Below are positions 1 to 7,211 of a stretch of 62,625 nucleotides of DNA, piece by piece. Source of the DNA: an uncultured Oscillospiraceae bacterium. Its GTDB lineage: Bacteria; Bacillota; Clostridia; Oscillospirales; Acutalibacteraceae. The DNA is taken from contig UQDP01000014.1 of the NCBI GenBank assembly GCA_900539845.1, positions 1 through 62,625 of the forward strand, read 5' to 3'. Each line of letters opens with the position of its first letter. Position 1 is the stretch's first letter. The notes beneath the pieces are model-generated. The model did not search any database, was not told the DNA's origin, and saw only the letters and a program-made list of their open reading frames with translations. Both the position numbers and the translations under genes were made by a program.

Positions 1-106
1 ATTCCGCCTTGTCTTCTTCGTAAACTGTATTTTCAGCGTATTGCTTTTTATGCTCGCTATCGGGCTCACAGATCAGCCCTGGATAGAATCCTTTATATCC
101 TTTCAT
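1..106 (-). CDS. DUF7666-like phage protein, N-terminal fragment at window edge
   Basis: Thirty-five codons are visible before the left edge. The product begins MKGYKGFYPGLICEP, which resembles the N-terminus of small DUF7666 proteins common in Firmicute phages; their function is unknown. The ATG overlaps the stop of the upstream 109-residue gene as ATGA, so the two are probably translationally coupled, and AGGAGG lies just upstream. It belongs to the leftward early operon of the prophage-like element. The family call rests on only a short N-terminus. Confidence 0.6.
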   Translation of the reverse strand, partial: MKGYKGFYPGLICEPDSEHKKQYAENTVYEEDKAE

Positions 107-432
107 TTATGTACCTCCTGAGGTTGATCTTGTCCGCCGCTCTGTACTTCTTGATAAAGTTTATTGTATCTGTCTTCTGCGGTCTTGCAATTGCCCTGCC
201 AAAATTCGATTTCATTTTGCAGGTCGCTTATAATATTGGTATAATATTCAACGGGTGTACCGTCATCACAGCGGCGGCTTGTCCGCTTTCGTTGCTTTTT
301 CTGCTCTTTTAGTGGTAAAACACCAAAGATGAATACTACAAACGCGCCGAGCGCCATACAGACGGCAACTATGCCTGCCACCGTCCAGAACTGCAGTTCA
401 GGGTTTTCGGCTAATTGTTCAAATATGTTCAT
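103..432 (-). CDS. small single-pass membrane protein of the phage early operon
   Basis: A 109-residue product. One hydrophobic helix lies at about residues 15-40, followed by a basic cluster (KEQKKQRKRTSRR) and a hydrophilic tail with coiled-coil character. By the positive-inside rule the long C-terminus should be cytoplasmic. A good ribosome site (AAGGAG) lies inside the end of the preceding 55-residue gene, and the stop overlaps the next start. No family recognised. The tight packing with other short leftward ORFs is typical of phage early regions. Confidence 0.7.
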   Translation of the reverse strand: MNIFEQLAENPELQFWTVAGIVAVCMALGAFVVFIFGVLPLKEQKKQRKRTSRRCDDGTPVEYYTNIISDLQNEIEFWQGNCKTAEDRYNKLYQEVQSGGQDQPQEVHK

Positions 433-436
433 TGAT

Positions 437-604
437 TTAAAACTCCTTATTTTTTAATTCATTTGCATGATTGGTGTAAAAACGGCTCATCGTGCGGGAG
501 AGTCTTTCGCCTATTGTGGCGGTTTCGTTTTCCGTAAAGCCGGCAAACGGTTCTATTTTTCCCTCCCGCTCAATGAGCAGATTGATCGTAAGCGGTTTAT
601 TCAT
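437..604 (-). CDS. 55-residue hypothetical phage protein
   Basis: A short ORF starting MNKPLTINLLIEREGKI and ending in NKEF. GAGGAGTG stands 7-8 bases before the ATG, and the gene ends four bases before the start of the next leftward gene, whose ribosome site it contains. The sequence has an amphipathic beginning with no Cys motif or membrane segment. Small proteins of this type are common in Clostridia prophage early operons. I do not recognise a function. The call rests on ribosome site, packing and clean frame. Confidence 0.6.
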   Translation of the reverse strand: MNKPLTINLLIEREGKIEPFAGFTENETATIGERLSRTMSRFYTNHANELKNKEF

Positions 605-680
605 AGCCTTTCACTCCTCTTTAAAGTCTATTTCGGCGTGTGCCTGTCTTATGAAAGAAGAGTGCTTTCACATCACTCCC

Positions 681-767
681 TTGATTTTTTATTTGATATT
701 TGCTATAATCAAGGTGCTAAGTTGATCTATAGCAAATATCCTTTGCAGTCGCCTGTTCCCGCAGGCG
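681..767 (+). promoter_or_regulatory. extended -10 promoter inside a 13-bp palindrome, followed by a hairpin
   Basis: On the plus strand TTGATT (681-686) is followed after 17 bases by TGCTATAAT (701-709), an extended -10. The -10 lies in the left arm of a perfect 13-bp inverted repeat, GATATTTGCTATA (695-707) and TATAGCAAATATC (728-740). A hairpin CGCCTG/CAGGCG (750-755/762-767) with a T-rich tail follows. A plus-strand transcript would be only about 60 nt, a possible small RNA. The right arm offers a similar -10 for leftward transcription into the small early genes. The repeat is probably an operator. Confidence 0.5.
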
Positions 768-774
768 GCTTTTC

Positions 775-972
775 TTATTCCCTGAACGCGCGCCAGATAT
801 CCGGCTTTTCATCCGCAAGCACCCACTTTCTCGGGTCGTCATTCAGACAACAACCCCGGCTTTCGGATGCAAGCGGGCACTCATAGCACGGAATATCCCC
901 TTTGTGCTTTTTGCACTCTGCCCGGATCAGTTTCAGCGCTGATAGCAGTTCCTTCTTTTCCGCAGCATTCAT
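775..972 (-). CDS. cysteine-rich small phage protein
   Basis: A 65-residue protein with an N-terminal helix (MNAAEKKELLSALKLIRAEC) and Cys residues near 20, 29, 32, 41 and 42, a pattern compatible with a small metal-binding knuckle. The ribosome site is GGGGAGGTG before the ATG. It sits upstream of the leftward early operon but is separated from it by the palindromic promoter at 681-740. No function assigned; similar short Cys-bearing ORFs occur in Firmicute prophages. Confidence 0.6.
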   Translation of the reverse strand: MNAAEKKELLSALKLIRAECKKHKGDIPCYECPLASESRGCCLNDDPRKWVLADEKPDIWRAFRE

Positions 973-1059
973 TCCGTTTCACCTCCCCTTAATATAGTTT
1001 ATTTTGACATTTTTTGTATATTTATGATATAATTAAACAAAAAAAGATTAGGTGGATGT

Positions 1060-1665
1060 ATGATGGATACTTCAACGATAATACCTTTAGTTAGTGTTGT
1101 AGCAACTGCATTAATTGGATTTATTTTGTGGTTGGTAAAACGTATAATCAATTCTAAAAGCAAAATGAATATACTAAAAAATCAATTGAATAATTTTTAT
1201 GCACCTATTTACAACGGCTTAATTACAGGTAACATAAAAAATTATGAAAATCTTTTATCTGTAGTGATAAACATTTCAACGGATTTTCCGAATGACATAC
1301 CTCAATACTTTTTGGACTTTCAGAAAGACAGCCACTTCGTCCATGACATGGAAACTCCACTTGACGAAGAAGTTAAAAAACATATAATGGTTAATTATAA
1401 TTGGTTAAGAAAAAAATTCGGATATGACGTATCAGAAAAAATTGACGCTAAAGATTATTGTTATTTAGACTTTTTCAAGAAGAAAAATAATATTTTAGAA
1501 TTTTTTGACTTTTTTCTTGCTTATTCACCATTAATGTTATTCGTAATTTCTGCCTACTTTTTTGAAAAAAATTCAATAACTATCGGATATGCATTCCTCT
1601 TTTCCGCCCTTTCAAGTTTTATTACAAGGCTCTTAACCAACTATTTAAACAAGTGGAAATCTTAA
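1060..1665 (+). CDS. three-helix membrane protein of unknown function (possible prophage moron)
   Basis: A 201-residue protein with one N-terminal transmembrane helix (about 8-28), a hydrophilic middle of about 110 residues, and a C-terminal hairpin of two helices (about 150-195). It is strongly AT-rich and on the opposite strand to the flanking early genes. An independent gene with this layout inside a prophage control region is often a lysogenic-conversion or exclusion gene, but nothing in the sequence proves that. ATG at 1060 and at 1063 are both possible; AGGTGG favours the second by spacing. Confidence 0.65.
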   Translation: MMDTSTIIPLVSVVATALIGFILWLVKRIINSKSKMNILKNQLNNFYAPIYNGLITGNIKNYENLLSVVINISTDFPNDIPQYFLDFQKDSHFVHDMETPLDEEVKKHIMVNYNWLRKKFGYDVSEKIDAKDYCYLDFFKKKNNILEFFDFFLAYSPLMLFVISAYFFEKNSITIGYAFLFSALSSFITRLLTNYLNKWKS

Positions 1666-1831
1666 CCAACAAAATATAAAATTAAGCCAACAGTTACTGA
1701 TATAACTAATACTCCTAAAAAATAAGCGACATCATATTTGTTATCCATGTTTTTATCTCCTTTTGTTTACTCCTTATTTTGACATTCACGCTTTCAACTG
1801 ATATACTTTTTTGTGAAAAGGTAGTTTTAAT

Positions 1832-2121
1832 ATGGCATTTTATGAATTTGATGAAGAAAATTATCCGTCTTTATATGATGAAGGCGAAAGTCCATCAGAG
1901 CTGTTAGATTCAATTAATCAAAAATCAACAAGCAAGATGATATAATCGCAAATCAAACTAAAATGATAGATCAGTTATCTAAACAAATTGCTTTGGCTGA
2001 GCAAAATGCTTTAAGTTCACAAAAAGAATCAAAAAAGGCTTATAGGCAAAGTGTTATTGCAAATGCACTCAGCGCAATTTCTTTAGCAATTGCAATAATC
2101 ACACTTATAAAATCTTTATAA
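1832..2121 (+). pseudogene. tail-anchored coiled-coil protein split by a 1-base shift in an A-run
   Basis: From ATG 1832 the frame stops at 1945 after 37 codons. From the A-run 1920-1924 the -1 frame continues without a stop to 2121, giving a coiled-coil stretch and a C-terminal membrane helix (ANALSAISLAIAIITL). Adding one A to the five-A run would give a single 96-residue protein. Either the gene is broken, the read has a homopolymer error, or -1 slippage on the A-run makes the full product. AAGG precedes the start. Function unknown. Confidence 0.55.
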
Positions 2122-2313
2122 CGATTAATATTAAAGTAATTGCTGTCAATGCCAACGATGCGCTCATAAACGCATTAAATGCCATTTCCAGATTTTCGGA
2201 AACTTTTGAAGTTCTTTTCATTTGCTCTTCTTTCTCTTCCTTATTCCGTTGTTCAAGCTCAGATATCATTTTTTCTGTTTAGAAATGATTTCATCATATT
2301 CCTTTTCTGTCAT
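2105..2313 (-). pseudogene. second tail-anchored coiled-coil protein with an A-run frame break
   Basis: ATG at 2313, behind a strong AGGAG, reads 15 codons (MTEKEYDEIISKQKK) and stops. The stop overlaps an ATG at 2269 (ATGA) that reads 54 codons ending in a membrane helix (ASLALTAITLILIVIKIL). One extra A in the six-A run would fuse them into 69 residues. It is built like the convergent gene at 1832-2121, overlapping it by 17 bp. Translational coupling through ATGA is an alternative to a broken gene. Confidence 0.5.
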
Positions 2314-2433
2314 AGTTTCTCCTATTTGGCTAGCAGATAATCATATAGCCTCCTTATCTGCCATAGTTGCGCCCTTCATTTGTATGGAAATTTGTAACAA
2401 AGATTTTTGAGATAATTTGTTTATTTTGAACAA

Positions 2434-2655
2434 TTAATCTACTTTTGGTAGATTAGTAGGCAAAAAAATATAATCTTTAGGAATACCTGTCACCTTTTCG
2501 ATCAATCTTAGGTGAGGTAAGTCTGGCAAAGTTTTGCCTTTTTCCCAATTAACAACTGTTGAGCGGTGTACTCCCACTTGTCTTGCTAATTCCTGTTGAG
2601 TTAGCCCTGCAGACACCCGTGCTCCAGCTATGGAAATTTTAAATTCAGCGCTCAT
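2434..2655 (-). CDS. Cro-like XRE-family repressor
   Basis: A 73-residue protein that is almost entirely one helix-turn-helix of the XRE/Cro type: ISIAGARVSAGLTQQELARQ followed by the recognition region VGVHRSTVVNWEKGKTLPD. It is divergent from the LexA-like repressor at 2794, and its own promoter (-35 at 2714-2709, -10 at 2691-2686) spans the operator TCTAC-N5-GTAGA, so self-repression is likely. By position and size it is the Cro counterpart in a lysogeny switch and first gene of the leftward operon. A good AGGTGGTG ribosome site precedes it. Confidence 0.85.
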   Translation of the reverse strand: MSAEFKISIAGARVSAGLTQQELARQVGVHRSTVVNWEKGKTLPDLPHLRLIEKVTGIPKDYIFLPTNLPKVD

Positions 2656-2685
2656 TGTTTCACCACCTTTCGTAAGTTCATTTAC

Positions 2686-2773
2686 AGTCTACCATAAGTA
2701 GATTTCTTTGTCAAGACAAAAAGTAGATAATTTTCAAAATTTTGTTGACATCATTCTACTTTTAGTGTAAGAT
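2686..2773. promoter_or_regulatory. divergent promoters with three TCTAC/GTAGA operator sites
   Basis: Rightward promoter: TTGACA (2745-2750), 17-base spacer, TAAGAT (2768-2773), with an operator-like TCTAC-N5-GTGTA at 2755-2769 in the spacer. Leftward promoter: TTGACA (2714-2709), 17-base spacer, TAGACT (2691-2686), with a perfect operator TCTAC-N5-GTAGA at 2688-2702. A lone half-site GTAGA lies at 2723-2727. The layout is that of a phage genetic switch in which the two flanking repressors compete. Confidence 0.75.
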
Positions 2774-2793
2774 GCGTTTAGGAGGTGAGAATT

Positions 2794-3420
2794 ATGAGTA
2801 ATAACGATGCTATTATTTTCTCAAAAAAGCTAAATTATTATATGTACATCAATGGCAAAGATCAAATAGATTTAGTAAAAGATTTAGGGTTTAACAAATC
2901 TACGGTTTCTACTTGGTGCAGGGGTGTAAAAGTTCCTAGAATGGGAACTATTCAGATTTTGGCTAATTATTTTAATGTTGATATATCAGATTTGGTTGAT
3001 GAAAAGGATGAAATATATAACTCTAAATCCGTCAAGATTCCGGTTTTGGGCACCGTAGTTGCCGGAATCCCATTGGAAGCGGTTGAAGACATAATTGATT
3101 ATGAAGAAATATCTGTGGAAATGGCACGGCAAGGAGAATATTTCGCTCTTCAAGTCAAAGGGGATTCTATGGAGCCAAAAATATCTGCCGGAGACGTAGT
3201 TATTGTTCGTAAGCAGGAAGATATCGACAGCGGTGACATCGCTATTGTACTTGTAAATGGTGATGAAGCTACAATAAAAAAGGTTACAAAATTTAAAGGT
3301 GGAATCAATTTGGTTCCTAATAATCCTGCTTATGAAGTAATGACATATACAAATGAGCAAATTGAATCATTGCCTGTAAATGTTATAGGTAAAGTAGTTG
3401 AACTAAGAGCGAAGTTTTGA
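2794..3420 (+). CDS. LexA/CI-type repressor: XRE HTH plus S24 self-cleaving domain
   Basis: 208 residues from ATG 2794, chosen because AGGAGGTG stands eight bases before it; a GTG nine bases upstream is less likely. Residues 5-65 form an XRE helix-turn-helix. Residues 80-205 form an S24 (LexA/UmuD) domain with a cleavage bond in VLGTVVAGIP (Ala90-Gly91), a nucleophile in GDSMEP (Ser125) and a general base in ATIKKV (Lys162). It should hold the prophage silent and self-cleave when RecA is activated by DNA damage. It is first in a rightward operon with the GIY-YIG gene and probably the integrase. Confidence 0.9.
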   Translation: MSNNDAIIFSKKLNYYMYINGKDQIDLVKDLGFNKSTVSTWCRGVKVPRMGTIQILANYFNVDISDLVDEKDEIYNSKSVKIPVLGTVVAGIPLEAVEDIIDYEEISVEMARQGEYFALQVKGDSMEPKISAGDVVIVRKQEDIDSGDIAIVLVNGDEATIKKVTKFKGGINLVPNNPAYEVMTYTNEQIESLPVNVIGKVVELRAKF

Positions 3421-3445
3421 TTAAAAGGAGAGAAACTAAGATACT

Positions 3446-4948
3446 ATGGGATTTTTTGACATTTTTAAGGCAGGCAAGATAAAACGAGAAAATGAGCAAT
3501 TAAACATTCAACTTCAGCAATTACAGACTCAATTAAATGAACTTGGAGGTATGGACTATTTCCAAGTTAAAGAAACCATTGCAAAAATGGAGCAAGCTTC
3601 TAAAGCAAAGATTGAGCAACAAACGTCCGACGCTCGGAATCGCATTGTTTCCGCAAATAATAAAATAGCTGAATGCAATAGAATTATTGCTGAACTAAAT
3701 CAGAAGATATCGGAATTAACAAGCAATGAAGAAAAATTAAATAAAAAACTTAAAACGGCTACAAATAAGCTTGCGCGGTCAAAAGAGCTTTATGAAAGTA
3801 TAAATTATGCTATAAACAATTATTTTGACTTTACGCCCGATTTGCAGCATTGCAAAATTCCATATGCAGCTGCCGAAGCTTATCAAGAACTATGCCCCTC
3901 AGTTATTTTAAAGCTACATCATATGGATGTAAAAGCCCTTCGTAAAGCTTATCGCGATAATGAAAAGCAAATACAAAAGGTTCTTGAACAGTATGAAGGC
4001 CGGTATACAACCAAGGCAAACCAAACCATTTACTCTTTAATGGTTATCGCACTTAGAGCAGAATTACAGAATATTCTTTACAATTTGAAGTATGAAAAAC
4101 TTGATGAAGCCATTGAACATGTAAAAGACGTTACTTCAAAGTATTTAGCTATTGCCTCTACTGGTAATCAAAATATCGCCGGGACTTTAACCAAATTTAT
4201 TGGAGAAATAGAGTATCTATTTATCAACGCAGTTAAAATTGAATACAATTACTATGTAAAAAAAGAGCAAGCACGCCAAGAACAACTTGCAATTAGGGAA
4301 AAGATGCGTCAAGAAGCCGAGGAGCGGAAGGCTTTAGAGGCGGAGAGAAAAAAAGTAGAAAACGAAGAAACAAAATATAATACTGAAATTGAAAAACTTA
4401 AAGAACAGCTTTCAACTGCGCAGGAAGAGGAGATACAAAAACTTAACGAAAGAATTCTCAAACTACAATCACAACTCGCAGAAGTGGTTATAAAAAAAGA
4501 AGAAATCGCCAATCTTGCAAACGGAAAAGCGGGAAATGTATACATTATAAGCAATTTGGGCTCATTTGGAGATAAGGTATTCAAAATAGGTATGACTCGT
4601 AGGTTAAACCCTCAAGAACGAGTTAACGAGCTCGGAGACGCCAGCGTTCCATTTAAATATGACGTACACAGTTTCATTTTTTCTGAGGATGCTGTAGGTC
4701 TTGAAAGTGAATTACATAATAGACTCAATGAAAAGCGAGTGAATAAAGTCAACCTAAGAAAAGAATTCTTTTATTCTACAGTTGATGAATTGGAAGCTTT
4801 AGTAAATGAAATTGATCCAACAGCAGAATTCAACAAGACAATGCTGGCAGAAGATTTTAGACAATCATTATCTTCTGATGAATTATATACTACAGAACTT
4901 GAAGATATATCAGAATTAGAAGACCAAAGCGAAGATATTTTAAATTAA
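3446..4948 (+). CDS. DUF4041 protein with C-terminal GIY-YIG (T5orf172) nuclease domain
   Basis: A 500-residue protein. A long coiled coil (about 10-120) leads to a DUF4041-like middle, a second coiled coil rich in E/K/Q (about 265-350), and a T5orf172-type GIY-YIG domain (about 355-450) with VYIISNLGSFGDKVFKIGMT and a following ERVNELGDASVPF. DUF4041/GIY-YIG fusions are frequent next to phage repressors; their role is not established and the nuclease activity is inferred from the fold. It starts 26 bases after the repressor, behind AAAAGGAG, so the two are probably co-transcribed. Confidence 0.85.
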   Translation: MGFFDIFKAGKIKRENEQLNIQLQQLQTQLNELGGMDYFQVKETIAKMEQASKAKIEQQTSDARNRIVSANNKIAECNRIIAELNQKISELTSNEEKLNKKLKTATNKLARSKELYESINYAINNYFDFTPDLQHCKIPYAAAEAYQELCPSVILKLHHMDVKALRKAYRDNEKQIQKVLEQYEGRYTTKANQTIYSLMVIALRAELQNILYNLKYEKLDEAIEHVKDVTSKYLAIASTGNQNIAGTLTKFIGEIEYLFINAVKIEYNYYVKKEQARQEQLAIREKMRQEAEERKALEAERKKVENEETKYNTEIEKLKEQLSTAQEEEIQKLNERILKLQSQLAEVVIKKEEIANLANGKAGNVYIISNLGSFGDKVFKIGMTRRLNPQERVNELGDASVPFKYDVHSFIFSEDAVGLESELHNRLNEKRVNKVNLRKEFFYSTVDELEALVNEIDPTAEFNKTMLAEDFRQSLSSDELYTTELEDISELEDQSEDILN

Positions 4949-4953
4949 AAAAA

Positions 4954-4969
4954 GCGGCCTTTCGGCCGC
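4954..4969 (+). terminator. GC-rich hairpin after the repressor operon
   Basis: GCGGCC, loop TTTC, GGCCGC, starting eight bases after the GIY-YIG gene stop. There is no clean T-tract after it, so it is a weak intrinsic terminator or an RNA-end stabiliser. Confidence 0.5.
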
Positions 4970-5080
4970 CCGGCAAGTCTGATGGTTATGCAAAAAAAGT
5001 AAAAAAGAGAAAGGAGACAGACTTGCATTTTGTGATAATATATCACATTATTTTTTTGTCAACAATTATTCACAAAAAAA

Positions 5081-5174
5081 TAAACCCCTATCCTGCGCCA
5101 ACAGAATAGAGGTTTAAATAAGCAGAGTGCAGTACACCCTACCTGAACAATAGAATTGTATCACACTCTGCTTA
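5081..5174. repeat. two consecutive inverted repeats upstream of the integrase
   Basis: First pair: TAAACCCCTAT (5081-5091) with ATAGAGGTTTA (5106-5116), 10 of 11 matching. Second pair: TAAGCAGAGTG (5119-5129) with CACTCTGCTTA (5164-5174), a perfect 11 bp around a 34-base loop. Neither has a terminator-like T-run. They fill most of the 286-base gap before the integrase and may be regulatory structures or recombinase-associated sites. I cannot tell which. Confidence 0.5.
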
Positions 5175-5234
5175 AAATTGCAAGCAGGGTATTTTTATGC
5201 CCTTTTTTAAGTAAAAATAAAAGGGAGTGATACT

Positions 5235-6680
5235 ATGGGTCTGAAGATAGGCGCCGCCTACATCAGGGTATCTGATGAGCGCCAGGACGAATATTCTCCG
5301 GACAGCCAACTTAAATTGATACGCAAGTATGCCAAAAATAACGATTACATCATCCCTGACGAATACATATTCTATGATGACGGTATAAGCGCAAAAAGCA
5401 CGAAAAAGCGAGTAGAGTTCAATCGGATGATTTCTCTTGCCAAATCCGATGACAAACCTTTTGAGACCATATTTGTATGGAAGTTTAGCAGATTTGCCCG
5501 TAACCAGGAAGAGAGCATAGTTTATAAGTCACTGCTTAAGAAAAAAGGCGTAAGCGTGATCAGTATATCCGAACCGATCATCGATGATGTTTTCGGCAGT
5601 CTGATCGAACGCATCATTGAATGGATGGACGAATACTACCTGATTCGGTTAAGCGGCGAAGTTAAACGCGGTATGACCGAAAAAGCGTCAAGGGGCGAAC
5701 CAATGTGCCACCCTGCTCTCGGATATGATCTGATTAACAAACAATATGTGCCTAACGCTGAGAGTGTTTATATAAGGCGGATTTTTGAAAGTTACTTAAA
5801 CGGTATGGGCGAAAGAGAGATCGCCAGAAATTTAGCCCTACAGGGCGTGAGAACACACAGGGGAAATCCACCCGACAACCGTTTGATTGATTATATACTT
5901 CACAATCCCGTTTATATCGGGAAGATCCGTTGGTCTACGAACGGTAGGGCGGCATCAACACGGGATTACGATAATGAAAATATAATGATTGTTGACGGTA
6001 CTCATAAACCGCTTATAGATCTGGACACATGGAATAAAGTACAGGAGTTACTAATGGAAAACAAGCACAAATACAAGCGCTATCAGCGCCGGGAACAGCC
6101 GGTTCAATTTATGCTGAAAGGTCTTGTGCGCTGCGATCACTGCGGCGCAACTCTGGTTATGCAATCTACGAAATGCCCATCTATGCAGTGCCATAATTAC
6201 GCACGCGGCTCCTGCGACGTTTCTCACAGTCTTTCTATAGCCAAAGCGAACAAAGCGGTAATCGAAGCACTGGAAACAGCTGTAAACACTTTGCAGTTTA
6301 CGATTGAGCCTGCTGCTGCAGAATCAGAGCCACAGCGGCTCAATTTTGATAAATTGATCAGTTCCGAAAAGAATAAACTTAAGAAGATCAAAGAGGCGTA
6401 TTTGAGCGGCGTAGACACGCTGGAGGAGTACCAGCAGAGCAAGGCAGAAATACAAGAAACCATTAACCGCCTTGAAAAGGAACAAAAAGCCAACCAAGCA
6501 AAAGCGGACAGCAGCAAAGTCAACAAAAAGGAATTTTCAAAACGCGTGATAAATGTGCTTGATTTTATCAAATCGCCCGATGTTTCAGAGCAAGCCAAAA
6601 ACGAAGCCCTGCGGACGATCATCAGCAAAATCATATATGTTAAGCTGGAAAACCGGCTTGATATTATTTTTTATACTTAA
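5235..6680 (+). CDS. large serine recombinase (integrase of element 1)
   Basis: A 481-residue protein. The N-terminal resolvase domain (1-150) has the catalytic serine in AAYIRVSDERQ (Ser13) and the active-site arginines in WKFSRFARN. A recombinase domain follows, then a zinc ribbon (CDHCGATL ... CHNYARGSC, about 300-330) and a coiled coil (about 370-440), the standard large-serine-integrase order. GGGAGTG precedes the ATG. It ends about 20 bases before the junction with cotJC, as expected for an integrase next to its attachment site. Being last in the prophage control region, it most likely integrates and excises the left element. Confidence 0.92.
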   Translation: MGLKIGAAYIRVSDERQDEYSPDSQLKLIRKYAKNNDYIIPDEYIFYDDGISAKSTKKRVEFNRMISLAKSDDKPFETIFVWKFSRFARNQEESIVYKSLLKKKGVSVISISEPIIDDVFGSLIERIIEWMDEYYLIRLSGEVKRGMTEKASRGEPMCHPALGYDLINKQYVPNAESVYIRRIFESYLNGMGEREIARNLALQGVRTHRGNPPDNRLIDYILHNPVYIGKIRWSTNGRAASTRDYDNENIMIVDGTHKPLIDLDTWNKVQELLMENKHKYKRYQRREQPVQFMLKGLVRCDHCGATLVMQSTKCPSMQCHNYARGSCDVSHSLSIAKANKAVIEALETAVNTLQFTIEPAAAESEPQRLNFDKLISSEKNKLKKIKEAYLSGVDTLEEYQQSKAEIQETINRLEKEQKANQAKADSSKVNKKEFSKRVINVLDFIKSPDVSEQAKNEALRTIISKIIYVKLENRLDIIFYT

Positions 6681-6706
6681 ATCATCTCTTTTTACCGTCA
6701 AGAGGC
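6681..6706. other. right junction (attachment site half) of element 1 in cotJC
   Basis: Homology to the host spore-coat gene begins at about 6704, at the codons for GPDGEL, only some 20 bases after the integrase stop. A serine integrase gene ending against a truncated host gene marks an attachment-site half. The exact crossover cannot be fixed because the matching left end is outside the window. Confidence 0.65.
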
Positions 6707-7140
6707 CCCGATGGCGAGCTCGGAGCGTCCCTGCGCTATCTATCGCAGCGTTTTTCCATGCCCCTGCCGGAATTAAAAGGCTTACTCACCGATATAGGCA
6801 CGGAGGAGCTTGGACATCTTGAGATGATCGGCACGATCGTTCATCAGCTTACGAAAAATCTGACTGAAAAAGAGATTGAGGAAAATCCCGGATTCGCTTC
6901 ATACTTTGTTGATCACACAACAGGCGTTTATCCCACCGCCGCAAGCGGCTTTCCGTGGAGCGCGGCTTCTATGCAGTCCACCGGCGACCCTATTGCGGAC
7001 TTAAACGAAAACCTTGCTGCAGAGCAGAAAGCAAGGAAAACTTATGACAACATTCTGCGCCTGGTTGACGATCCCGATGTAATTGAGCCCATCAAATTCC
7101 TGCGTGAGCGCGAGATCGTTCACTACCAGCGTTTCGGTGA
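6704..7140 (+). pseudogene. cotJC: cotJC middle fragment (spore coat manganese-catalase-like), interrupted at both ends
   Basis: The frame reads GPDGELGASLRYLSQR, then TDIGTEELGHLEMIGTIVHQ and finally FLREREIVHYQRFG, the body of the CotJC/manganese-catalase family with the metal-binding Glu/His motifs. CotJC is made in the mother cell and assembles into the spore coat. The first roughly 30 residues are missing, displaced leftward by element 1. The last 27-30 are replaced after RFG by an unrelated tail ending at 7228, read from element 2. The missing C-terminus is found twice downstream, at 33904 and 34578. The gene is not functional as it stands unless the elements excise. Confidence 0.88.
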
Positions 7141-7162
7141 TACCCTACCGCAATCTTGTAAA
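7136..7162. other. attL of element 2, core GGTGA with inverted-repeat arm
   Basis: Host cotJC sequence stops at GGTGA (7136-7140). Nine bases further begins the arm GCAATCTTGTAA (7150-7161). This arm is the exact reverse complement of TTACAAGATTGC at 34560-34571, which lies nine bases before the same GA. Joining the two gives a symmetric attP: arm, nine bases, GA, nine bases, arm. GA (7139-7140) is therefore the likely crossover dinucleotide. Confidence 0.75.
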
Positions 7163-7211
7163 CTTTTCCCTAAATTTTCGGTGCAAGGTGTACCCCTGCA
7201 CCGATTTTTGT

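Noticed and set aside
6553..6822. 89-codon ORF spanning the integrase end and cotJC
   Set aside because: Out of frame with both real genes and lacking a ribosome site.
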